Below, piece by piece: positions 5,908 to 11,914 of a stretch of 12,124 bases of DNA (position 1 is the first letter of the stretch; each line of letters opens with the position of its first letter). The stretch lies in assembly GCA_947448095.1 (NCBI GenBank), contig CANFNN010000066.1, positions 1-12,124 on the forward strand, in the 5' to 3' direction. This DNA comes from Bacteriovoracaceae bacterium. Lineage in GTDB: Bacteria > Bdellovibrionota > Bacteriovoracia > Bacteriovoracales > Bacteriovoracaceae. The translations under genes and the position numbers were made by a program. A model generated the notes under the pieces. The model had not been told where the DNA came from. It saw only the letters and a list, made by a program, of their open reading frames with translations, and made no database searches.

Positions 5908-7140
5908 TTAGGCAATTTTCAACTTTTGGGGCGTAAGTTCAAACCAGGCCTCAATTATATTATTGAAGACTCCTCTACCACCTACGCCTAAAAGTATATT
6001 TCTCACTAATAGTAGTTCTCGATCATGCGCCTTCACCTCTCCATGGACCGCCAAAAGATTTCTTAATTCTATGAGCGATTCATTTTTCAAAGTGGGTCTA
6101 AGCTCTAGGCGACAATATTCCCAAAAGCTTTTCTTCCCACGAAAAACGTAATCCAGGGATGTGTGAGGGAAAAACGAGGGAGTGTCTAAGAGCATTTTTA
6201 TCTGAGAAAGATTAAATACGACATTAGATTCCTTGAACCTTATGAGGGCACTTTTGTCTTTATCTAGAGCTGATCTAATGAATTTAGGAGCAACTGGATC
6301 TTTGGAAATCCAAATTCTATGACCCTCTTCACGTTTCAGGTAAGCCACAAAGGTCTCATTTAATAAAATCTCGAGACATTTAAGATAAGTTAAAATCGCC
6401 TGTTCCAATTTGGCACGATCTTTTTGTCCACCCGTCTGGGCTTCCAAAAGAAGAATTTCAGCATACACAATTTGAGAACGGACATTTTCCGGTATGCGTT
6501 TAAAATTATCTTCAGGAATAACGAACGAATGAGTAAGCTCATTGAGCTTCATAGACTCACCTTGAGCAGTCAAAAGTGAGTTCTGATTCAAAATACGAAG
6601 CTTATGAGACGAGTGAAAAAATCTCTCTTTGCGAGCGTCCTGAATAATCATGGGGAACCGTATCCCGCTTGTAAAGGGAGTCATTTCTTTGATCTTGTAA
6701 TTATAGTATTCATTATCCACATGCATATGACTTAGGAGTGCGGACGTTTCTTTGGCATTATTTGAGATCAAATCAAAATCAACAATTTTAAACCAGACTT
6801 CAACTTTCTTGTTCTTATAAAAACCGAGAGTGTTTTCCGAATCAGGAATTTCTTTAAGCACCTCCACAACCTTACCAACCCACATGTGCTGATAATCAGT
6901 TATAAAAAGGTGACTCTCCATTTGAAGTTCATCATTTTCGGCCACAACATTTTGAAAATTCTCCACATGAAGGGATTCAGAGTACTCTGAGATTTGAATT
7001 TTCCCCCAATACATATAAGCGTCTTCATTCTTTATTTTTTTCTCTTTCAGTGCATGATAAAACTCATGCGCCTGAGTTTTCCAAGTCTGCTCTTCATTAA
7101 AGAGAGGATTAAATGCGAGGTAAAAATGATAAGGTTTCAT
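5908..7140 (-). CDS. Uncharacterised 410-residue protein with a C-terminal HEPN-like R-x5-H motif
   Basis: The frame is open to 7185, but the ATG at 7140 (MKPYHFYLAF) has an AAGGAG ribosome site six bases away, so I chose it. There is no signal peptide or membrane span. Residues about 1-125 look alpha/beta (YWGKIQIS, HLFITDYQHMWVGKVVEV, KVEVWFKIVDF), reminiscent of PUA/EVE-like nucleic-acid-binding folds; that is a visual impression only. From about 215 it is helical: YAEILLLEAQ, a long helix with LEQAILTYLKCLEILL, and near the end ELRNLLAVHG with Arg360 and His366. R-N-x4-H fits the R-x4-6-H signature of HEPN nucleases and RNA-binding domains. No nucleotidyltransferase antitoxin is adjacent, so a classic MNT/HEPN pair is not supported. 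It stands alone between a protease gene and a BON operon. A defence or RNA-processing role is possible but unproven. Confidence 0.7.
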   Translation of the reverse strand: MKPYHFYLAFNPLFNEEQTWKTQAHEFYHALKEKKIKNEDAYMYWGKIQISEYSESLHVENFQNVVAENDELQMESHLFITDYQHMWVGKVVEVLKEIPDSENTLGFYKNKKVEVWFKIVDFDLISNNAKETSALLSHMHVDNEYYNYKIKEMTPFTSGIRFPMIIQDARKERFFHSSHKLRILNQNSLLTAQGESMKLNELTHSFVIPEDNFKRIPENVRSQIVYAEILLLEAQTGGQKDRAKLEQAILTYLKCLEILLNETFVAYLKREEGHRIWISKDPVAPKFIRSALDKDKSALIRFKESNVVFNLSQIKMLLDTPSFFPHTSLDYVFRGKKSFWEYCRLELRPTLKNESLIELRNLLAVHGEVKAHDRELLLVRNILLGVGGRGVFNNIIEAWFELTPQKLKIA

Positions 7141-7230
7141 ACTGGCTCCTTGGAGAGATAAGGTCTCTTCGACCAAATCGCTCAAGCAGCTGAGCTTTAT
7201 TTTGACTGTCTAAATCTTATACAAATTGGA

Positions 7231-7581
7231 CTAGACTCTTGCCTGATATTTGACCAAACCCTTTCCACCATCATCACCAAATTGATAAAGTTTGAGCAGA
7301 TTAAAGATATCCATGACCCCGTAAATATGTTCGATACACAGCTCAGCTTCTTTTTTCATTTTTCGACCATCAACTGTCCCCCTAAGGGTTACAATGCCGT
7401 CGTTGACCTCAACTTCAATATCACCTGCGTCCACATTCGGATCATTCAACAATGCCTCGCACACGTCCTCATAGATGCGGGAATCAGAGCGGTTATAGTT
7501 TTTTGGTCCCTTGGCATAGTGTGAGGGTTTGAAATGAAAATCATTTTGATAGTTAACCCTACTGCTAATTCTCGGATTCAT
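7231..7581 (-). CDS. Short cytoplasmic BON-domain protein
   Basis: This encodes 116 residues with a clear AGAGGGAG ribosome site. Residues about 34-98 form one BON domain: RIYEDVCEALLNDPNVDAGDIEVEV, then GIVTLRGTV and a closing VMDIFNLLKL. BON domains are small alpha/beta modules thought to bind membranes or lipids, common in osmotic-shock and stress proteins. Unlike OsmY there is no signal peptide, so it should act in the cytoplasm. It shares the segment G-P-K-x-Y-x-R-S-D and the DA-x-DI-x-V core with the neighbouring larger BON protein, so the two are paralogues from a tandem duplication. It begins 13 bases after that gene and is almost certainly in the same operon. Confidence 0.88.
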   Translation of the reverse strand: MNPRISSRVNYQNDFHFKPSHYAKGPKNYNRSDSRIYEDVCEALLNDPNVDAGDIEVEVNDGIVTLRGTVDGRKMKKEAELCIEHIYGVMDIFNLLKLYQFGDDGGKGLVKYQARV

Positions 7582-7594
7582 TGTAGTCTCCCTC

Positions 7595-8221
7595 TTATTG
7601 CTGAGGCTTTTGTTCTTGGCCCTGAATTCCTTGATCGATAAGTCTCAGGTCATTGATGACATCAATAACGCCTAAAATGTCTTCCGTTGATCTTTCGGCT
7701 TCTTTTTTCGCCGACCGGTTGGCGATTGTCCCCGAAAGAGTCACGATACCGTTTAGAACTTTAACATCAATATCACTTGCATCAACAAATGGGTTTCTGA
7801 AAAGAACCTCACAAACTTCATCGTGAATTTTCTCATCCGATCGAATATATCCCTTTGGTCCAATTCCCGAAAAATTGGGCAACACCGATCCATATCCAGG
7901 ACTTGAATGATCCACTTGATCCGAATGGTACTGTCTTCCTAACCCGTACTGGCTGCGGGCAAATTGCCCCCCTGAATAAGGCTCGGCGAAGCGTGATCTA
8001 TTGTATTCGCGATTAAAGGATTCATCATCCCCCTCGTCCTTAAAGGTGCTTCTTTCTTTGAAGCGATTGTATGAATCTGATTCAACATATTCACTGCGGT
8101 CTCTAAATTCACTACTCGACCCCCATTCGCCACCTGGGAATTTTTCTCTTCCGCTATGAGTTTGACGGAACCCGCCTTCATTTAATGAATTCTTTCCCTT
8201 GGCGCGATTATTTTTTTGCAT
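7595..8221 (-). CDS. BON-domain protein with a disordered Tyr/Arg/Gly-rich N-terminus
   Basis: This encodes 208 residues with an AGGGAGA ribosome site. Residues 1-120 are low in complexity and highly polar (Ser, Arg, Tyr, Gly, Asp, Glu, Phe), with repeated Arg/Tyr/Phe units such as SEYVESDSYNRF and SRFAEPYSGGQFARSQYG, and no signal peptide. Residues about 129-194 are a BON domain: KIHDEVCEVLFRNPFVDASDIDV, GIVTLSGT and a closing GVIDVINDLRL, introduced by GPKGYIRSD. This design, a sticky N-terminal tail followed by GPKGY-R-SD and one BON domain, is known from uncharacterised stress-related proteins of soil and aquatic bacteria. Tail composition suggests assembly or condensation, which is inference. 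It lies between the Lys-rich peptide gene and the smaller BON paralogue. Confidence 0.88.
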   Translation of the reverse strand: MQKNNRAKGKNSLNEGGFRQTHSGREKFPGGEWGSSSEFRDRSEYVESDSYNRFKERSTFKDEGDDESFNREYNRSRFAEPYSGGQFARSQYGLGRQYHSDQVDHSSPGYGSVLPNFSGIGPKGYIRSDEKIHDEVCEVLFRNPFVDASDIDVKVLNGIVTLSGTIANRSAKKEAERSTEDILGVIDVINDLRLIDQGIQGQEQKPQQ

Positions 8222-8286
8222 GATATTCTCCCTAAGTTACTCAACACTCATGCAAAAGATGCAAACTTCTCGCCAATGGAACAATT

Positions 8287-8412
8287 TTATTTTGGTTTAT
8301 TTTTTGAAACATTCCCTTTAATTTTTTGAATTGTGTCTTGGGCCACATGTTTTACTTGATCAATTCCTTTTTTAGTTTTTTCTACAATGTTATTAAATTT
8401 TGGTTTTTGCAT
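8287..8412 (-). CDS. 41-residue Lys-rich amphipathic peptide, first gene of the BON operon
   Basis: The minus-strand ATG at 8412 follows a GGAGGG ribosome site by about five bases. The product reads MQKPKFNNIV, EKTKKGIDQV, KHVAQDTIQK, IKGNVSKNKP, K. It is basic, without Cys or Trp, and its middle (IVEKTKKGIDQVKHVAQDTIQKIKG) shows the charged amphipathic helix pattern of LEA-like or CsbD-like small stress proteins. This is a pattern resemblance, not a family match. It is 65 bases upstream of the larger BON gene, on the same strand and with no terminator between, so it is probably co-transcribed. An upstream in-frame ATG (8424) exists but its codons form the ribosome site, so 8412 is preferred. 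Confidence 0.65.
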   Translation of the reverse strand: MQKPKFNNIVEKTKKGIDQVKHVAQDTIQKIKGNVSKNKPK

Positions 8413-8489
8413 AAGACCCTCCATGTTATTGCAGCTTCACAGACCACTGCAGTAACTTTCTCTTCTGCAGATTCAGTGCCGATAGATTT

Positions 8490-8507
8490 CTTAGCCTAAG
8501 CTTTAGG
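8490..8507. promoter_or_regulatory. Overlapping inverted repeats between divergent units (possible operator)
   Basis: CTTAG-c-CTAAG (8490-8500) and CCTAA-gct-TTAGG (8495-8507) are both perfect small inverted repeats sharing their centre, so the half-site CTAAG/TTAG is repeated three times. The element abuts GTGACA (8507-8512), a candidate -35 for the plus-strand gene, and follows TTGTCA (8513-8508) on the minus strand. The position suits a regulator of both divergent units. No known operator is matched. Confidence 0.35.
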
Positions 8508-8536
8508 TGACAAGGATGTTCAAACATAGTCATTAT
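8507..8536 (+). promoter_or_regulatory. Candidate promoter of the glutaminase-like gene
   Basis: GTGACA (8507-8512) matches the -35 consensus at five of six positions, and CATTAT (8531-8536) the -10 at four, with 18 bases between. Transcription would start near 8543, leaving a leader of about 29 bases with GGAGG. Confidence 0.35.
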
Positions 8537-8571
8537 GGCAACGATTCAGATCCGGGGCATTGGAGGAAAAT

Positions 8572-9411
8572 ATGTTAGTTTTTTTTATAGCATCCATTTT
8601 TATGAGTCTATCCGTGAATGCTTCAATACTCGTCAAATCTCAAATTCATTCCGTCGATGAAGGAAATAAAAATGAAGAGACCCTGGTGTTTCTCACCACG
8701 GGCCAAGTTCTGAGGTTAAAAAAAACAGAGACCTTAATTAGAAGAGAATTCACGAAAGCGAAAACATTAAAACAGTGGATCCACTTCCAGCTTGGACAGA
8801 ATCATAAAATTGAAAATTATATGATTCAATCAACTCAAATAAAGCGCCCACAACAAGTGCCACTTAAAATCCAAGAAGAAACTTACACTCCCACAATCAT
8901 TGAAAACATCGATTTAGTTTCGAACTATTTCCATGAAGCAAAATACGTGAATAAAGAATCCCAATGCTATAACAGGGCGCATATCTGGGCCTATGAGTGG
9001 TTTACAAAAAACTCTATCAATTCGATGAAGACCTGGCTTTTCTTTACCCGCAAATATATTCGTAAATTTAAATTTGATTGGTGGTTCCATGTCTCACCGT
9101 CAGTCAGGCTAATGCATAATGGAAACCAAAAAGAAATGGTCATGGATATAAAGTATGCCCGTGGTCCTTTAGATTTAAAAAACTGGACTGATATTTTTAT
9201 GCGAGATGATGCAAATTGTCCCCTCGTCAAAACGTATTCAGACTACGCAAATTATCCTGAATCGGGCAGCTGTTTCACTATGCGAACAAGTATGTTTTAT
9301 TACCAACCAATTGATATAGAAACCAAAGAAACCTGGGGATCCATAAAAGCCAATTGGTATGATGAAGAAATAAAACAAGCATACCTAGAAGCCTTTGACG
9401 AAGTTCTTTGA
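8572..9411 (+). CDS. Secreted protein-glutaminase-like cysteine enzyme
   Basis: Protein-glutaminases deamidate Gln side chains in proteins to Glu. The ATG at 8572 has GGAGG five bases upstream; the earlier TTG at 8560 would put that site inside the ORF. Residues 1-17 are a signal peptide (MLVFFIASIFMSLSVNA) without a lipobox, so the 279-residue protein should be exported. The catalytic region reads QCYNRAHIWAYEW (Cys132), DWWFHVSPSVRLM (His173) and EMVMDIKYARGPL (Asp192). This matches the order and local motifs (C-Y-x-R-A-H, H-V-x-P, M/V-I-D) of the protein-glutaminase family, which has a transglutaminase-like fold. Residues about 20-115 before it may be a pro-region, as in secreted protein-glutaminases. 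A lipoprotein gene follows after ten bases in the same operon. Substrate and need for processing are unknown. Confidence 0.8.
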   Translation: MLVFFIASIFMSLSVNASILVKSQIHSVDEGNKNEETLVFLTTGQVLRLKKTETLIRREFTKAKTLKQWIHFQLGQNHKIENYMIQSTQIKRPQQVPLKIQEETYTPTIIENIDLVSNYFHEAKYVNKESQCYNRAHIWAYEWFTKNSINSMKTWLFFTRKYIRKFKFDWWFHVSPSVRLMHNGNQKEMVMDIKYARGPLDLKNWTDIFMRDDANCPLVKTYSDYANYPESGSCFTMRTSMFYYQPIDIETKETWGSIKANWYDEEIKQAYLEAFDEVL

Positions 9412-9421
9412 GGAGAAACAA

Positions 9422-10153
9422 ATGATTTTTTTAAACATGCTTTCCATGACCTTTTTATTATTCGTGATTTCTTGCAATATGAGCAATCATACAAGTAAGC
9501 CACCTCATCAGAAAACCGTCCTCGACCCTATAGTCGTGCCAATTGATTCGGATGTTCAAGGACAATACTTGGCAGTTTTTGAAAGCCTGAATTTAGAACT
9601 TTCTCATAAAATTTCTGGGGCGTTTACTTTTTCTGTAGAAAGTGAAATTGATGAGCTGGTAATGGACGTAAGACTTACTAATTCAGGGGCAAATCTGATT
9701 CATGCCCAAAATTTGAGAACTGGTAGTCGCTGCCCAACAAGCAACGACGACTTGAATCTAGACGGCATCATTGATGCTTTTGAGGGAGAAGCCGTCTACG
9801 GAAAAATTTTTATTCCTCTTGATGGTGATATTTCCTCTCAATCAAGCCATGATGGAGAATTTCCTAGCAGCGACGAATATGGGAATTACATCTATGCCAA
9901 ACTCACAAGTTTTAGCACTTTCTTGCAAGACCTTAGACAAAGCGAGGAATCAAATCAGGATTACGTAAAACTAAAGACAAATGAACCATTAGACATAGAA
10001 AAACGCGTCGTCGTAATTCAAGGTCTATCTGAGGAAATTAAGCTTCCTGAAACAGTCAGATCGGTCGGATCAATGACGAGTCATCAATCCTTACCTATAG
10101 TATGTGGGGTGATCAAAAAGGTGCTAACTCCTCCAGGCGAGATTACGTTTTAG
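9422..10153 (+). CDS. Lipoprotein with a canonical EF-hand loop, partner of the glutaminase-like gene
   Basis: The ATG at 9422 follows AGGAG, which overlaps the stop of the upstream gene, so the two are translated as one unit. The 243-residue product starts with a lipoprotein signal ending FVISC (Cys18). After a short linker, residues about 48-160 resemble CHRD-like secreted domains: AFTFSVESEIDELVMDVRL, then NLIHAQNLRTGSRCP. At 110-121, D-L-N-L-D-G-I-I-D-A-F-E has ligands at loop positions 1, 3, 5, 9 and 12, a textbook Ca-binding EF-hand loop. It is followed by AVYGKIFIPLDGDISSQ. The family link is from memory of similar proteins in predatory and aquatic bacteria and is moderate. Its stop overlaps the stop of the convergent PilZ gene by four bases. 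Confidence 0.75.
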   Translation: MIFLNMLSMTFLLFVISCNMSNHTSKPPHQKTVLDPIVVPIDSDVQGQYLAVFESLNLELSHKISGAFTFSVESEIDELVMDVRLTNSGANLIHAQNLRTGSRCPTSNDDLNLDGIIDAFEGEAVYGKIFIPLDGDISSQSSHDGEFPSSDEYGNYIYAKLTSFSTFLQDLRQSEESNQDYVKLKTNEPLDIEKRVVVIQGLSEEIKLPETVRSVGSMTSHQSLPIVCGVIKKVLTPPGEITF

Positions 10154-10875
10154 ACGGCCTTGTTGGACTGCTTAAGCACGTGAATGATCCTTGCAATCAG
10201 AACATTCTGTTTAAATGAGTTAAATGTGAATTGAACACCATAACCATTGCGTCCGGCCAAAGAATGCTTATGAACGACCTTTACGGGTAGCGAGATTTCT
10301 TTGCCTAAAAAACTAAATTCTAAATCAAGCTTATCGCCGACTTTAAAATAGGAAGAGTCTTTCAAAAAAGCCCCTGTCAGCGAAATATTAATAATTTCAC
10401 TGGCAAATATTAAATTATCATTTTTGAGAGCACAGTTAATTCCAGCAGGGTATCGAACTTTTGGCTCCCACCATCTGACTCGACGATCAAAAAATGGCTC
10501 CCACACACCAGGTAGAAGAAACGTCATAAATAACATCACTGCCATAATCACAACAACGTAATGATACATAAATGGTGAATCGCTATTATAAGGCCAAGTA
10601 TATTTCTCGTAAGTCGTAATGCTGTAAACGATATACCCAAGGAGTGACATGAAAGCGAAATAGGTCCATTTGCGCAATTTGAGAAGTAAGATTCCTGCCA
10701 AAGGATAAACTAACCAAAAATCAAAAACGTCGCGGAAAGAATCTCTGGCAAATAAATTACTCATGATGACCATGAAATCAAAATGAGTAATGGCTTTGAA
10801 GTAGAGTACTTTGATCAATGGCTCAATGATACAGAGAATAGAAATCAGAGAGAAGAAGAGAGGTTTGTTTTTCAT
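10150..10875 (-). CDS. Membrane protein with a C-terminal PilZ domain
   Basis: From the ATG at 10875 (MKNKPLFFSL) the protein has 241 residues; an upstream TTG at 10911 is less likely. Residues about 5-125 hold roughly four membrane spans (FFSLISILCIIEPLIKVLYF; VYPLAGILLL; FAFMSLLGYIVYSI; YVVVIMAVMLFMTFLL). A cytoplasmic PilZ domain follows (about 131-220), with the N-x-S-x-x-G motif as NISLTG (163-168) and a final GYGVQFTF strand. PilZ domains bind cyclic-di-GMP through an R-x3-R and a D/N-x-S-x-x-G motif. Here Arg131, 132, 134 and 141 are present but none is spaced as R-x3-R, so binding may be altered or lost. The start lacks an obvious Shine-Dalgarno. It is convergent with the EF-hand lipoprotein gene. 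Confidence 0.85.
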   Translation of the reverse strand: MKNKPLFFSLISILCIIEPLIKVLYFKAITHFDFMVIMSNLFARDSFRDVFDFWLVYPLAGILLLKLRKWTYFAFMSLLGYIVYSITTYEKYTWPYNSDSPFMYHYVVVIMAVMLFMTFLLPGVWEPFFDRRVRWWEPKVRYPAGINCALKNDNLIFASEIINISLTGAFLKDSSYFKVGDKLDLEFSFLGKEISLPVKVVHKHSLAGRNGYGVQFTFNSFKQNVLIARIIHVLKQSNKAV

Positions 10876-11117
10876 AGTGCCATAGCATACCACTTCCAGA
10901 AAACTTCTCAATCATTTCAAGGTAGACGAAATACTTGGAATCATTGTCTGCCAAAAACATATCTCACCCCTCACAGCAGGATGCCAAAATTTCAAGGCAC
11001 AATAAAGCACGAGCAGCCACATCAGAGATGTGGCGATCTGACTCAATAAGGGGCCAGGGTAGTTGGCCGCTCGATTGCCTCTCAAGCTTTGCGCACAAAT
11101 CACTAAGGGGTAAAGAT
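10876..11117. other. Structured 242-bp intergenic region, probable leader of the 11118 gene
   Basis: No convincing gene lies here. The region holds an eight-pair hairpin (11016-11034), a five-pair hairpin (11052-11068), and ACCCCT (10966-10971), which could pair with AGGGG at 11049-11053 or with AGGGGT (11106-11111), the ribosome site of the next gene. A weak promoter-like pair, TTGGAA (10935-10940) and CATATC (10958-10963) with 17 bases between, would start a transcript near 10970. The features suggest a long structured 5' leader or a small RNA. Confidence 0.35.
11016..11034 (+). repeat. Strong hairpin in the leader of the 11118 gene
   Basis: GCCACATC (11016-11023) and GATGTGGC (11027-11034) are perfectly complementary across the loop AGA. 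The eight-pair stem has no T run after it, so it is not a standard terminator. It may be part of an RNA structure or a protein-binding palindrome. Confidence 0.55.
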
Positions 11118-11807
11118 ATGCAGATTAATAAAATGACCTTTACTCTCCTGCTCTCAGGGATAATGCTTAGCAGTTGTGCTTCTCAAACGAAACATCTTGC
11201 AAATGCTGAAGGCCAAGATTTTTCAGATTGGCCTTTTTTATCTCAAATGGCCGCTCGAGAAATGATCAAAAAATATGGGGACCCCGTTGAATCCACTCCC
11301 AGTATGCTGCTTTGGAATCAAGTTCCCCCTTACAAGAGAATTATAGTCTACCGTGAACAGGTGCCCCACAACTTTCCCATACCGCATGAAGACGTTATTG
11401 AGCATGTTATTAATTATAAAATCCCTTTGGAAAAGGTTGCACAAATCACTAGGTTTAATGGCTCTATTAAGTTTAATCGAACCAAGGGAGAAATTTCTGT
11501 CTGTAGTGAAAATGAGGCAATGAATCTTTTGGCGCTAAACATGGCCTACGATATCATAACGAATAAAAAGGATTACACAGATGCGCGCTCAGCTTATGGG
11601 AAAATTGAAATCGATTATTTGAATGGTGATAGAAATCTTCTGACTCAAAGTCTTCAATTCTTTACTCGAAAGAATGCCGCCGATATTGATAAATCGACAA
11701 AGTATAACTGGCCTCAGGCCCAAGAGTCGCAACCGGAAATCCCTATGTCAAAAGCTCAAGCTGCTAGGTTATTACAGCAGGCAGAAAAAGAGGAGTTTTC
11801 CGAATAG
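11118..11807 (+). CDS. Unrecognised lipoprotein
   Basis: The frame is open from 10935, but the ATG at 11118 carries AAGGGG seven bases upstream and starts a clean lipoprotein signal (MQINKMTFTLLLSGIMLSSC, Cys20), which decides the start. The 229-residue product goes on with DWPFLSQMAAREMIKKYGDP, a helix ending in a turn often seen in small periplasmic lipoproteins. It then has a beta-rich middle, a helical LLALNMAYDIIT, and a C-terminal charged helix with AARLLQQAEKEEFSE. The central EVP-like residues and HEDVIEHVINYKIPLEKV suggest a compact periplasmic domain, but I cannot name a family. The long structured leader upstream may regulate it. Several small inverted repeats follow its stop codon. 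Confidence 0.8.
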   Translation: MQINKMTFTLLLSGIMLSSCASQTKHLANAEGQDFSDWPFLSQMAAREMIKKYGDPVESTPSMLLWNQVPPYKRIIVYREQVPHNFPIPHEDVIEHVINYKIPLEKVAQITRFNGSIKFNRTKGEISVCSENEAMNLLALNMAYDIITNKKDYTDARSAYGKIEIDYLNGDRNLLTQSLQFFTRKNAADIDKSTKYNWPQAQESQPEIPMSKAQAARLLQQAEKEEFSE

Positions 11808-11877
11808 AGCTAAGTCCTCTATATTAGGAAATGTCCTATCCTACTACAGTGTAGAAATGACGAGGTTTTGAAACTCG
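11804..11877 (+). repeat. Run of four small inverted repeats after the lipoprotein gene
   Basis: In 74 bases there are ATAGAG/CTCTAT (11804-11809 with 11817-11822), TAGGA/TCCTA (11825-11829 with 11834-11838), CTAC/GTAG (11844-11847 with 11851-11854) and CGAG/CTCG (11861-11864 with 11874-11877). Each stem is four to six pairs. None has a T run, so none is a clear terminator. The series may be a structured 3' end or chance. Confidence 0.3.
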
Positions 11878-11879
11878 GG

Positions 11880-11908
11880 TTGAAGAAAAAGATGAAATTT
11901 ATTATTAA
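11880..11908 (+). promoter_or_regulatory. Candidate promoter for the right-edge gene, placed for a leaderless start
   Basis: TTGAAG (11880-11885) and TATTAA (11903-11908), 17 bases apart, each match sigma-70 at four of six positions. Transcription would begin at about the ATG at 11915, and no Shine-Dalgarno is present. Confidence 0.3.
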
Positions 11909-11914
11909 TCTCTC

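Noticed and set aside
7282..7524. 80-codon plus-strand ORF opposite the short BON gene
   Set aside because: Fully antisense to a recognisable BON domain; no ribosome site or motif.
10783..11049. 88-codon plus-strand ORF spanning the PilZ start and the intergenic region
   Set aside because: Mostly antisense to the PilZ protein, runs through structured sequence, and has no ribosome site or recognisable protein features.
10935..11117. N-terminal extension of the 11118 lipoprotein
   Set aside because: It would bury a textbook lipoprotein signal and its AAGGGG ribosome site inside the protein; the extension itself is low-quality coding sequence.
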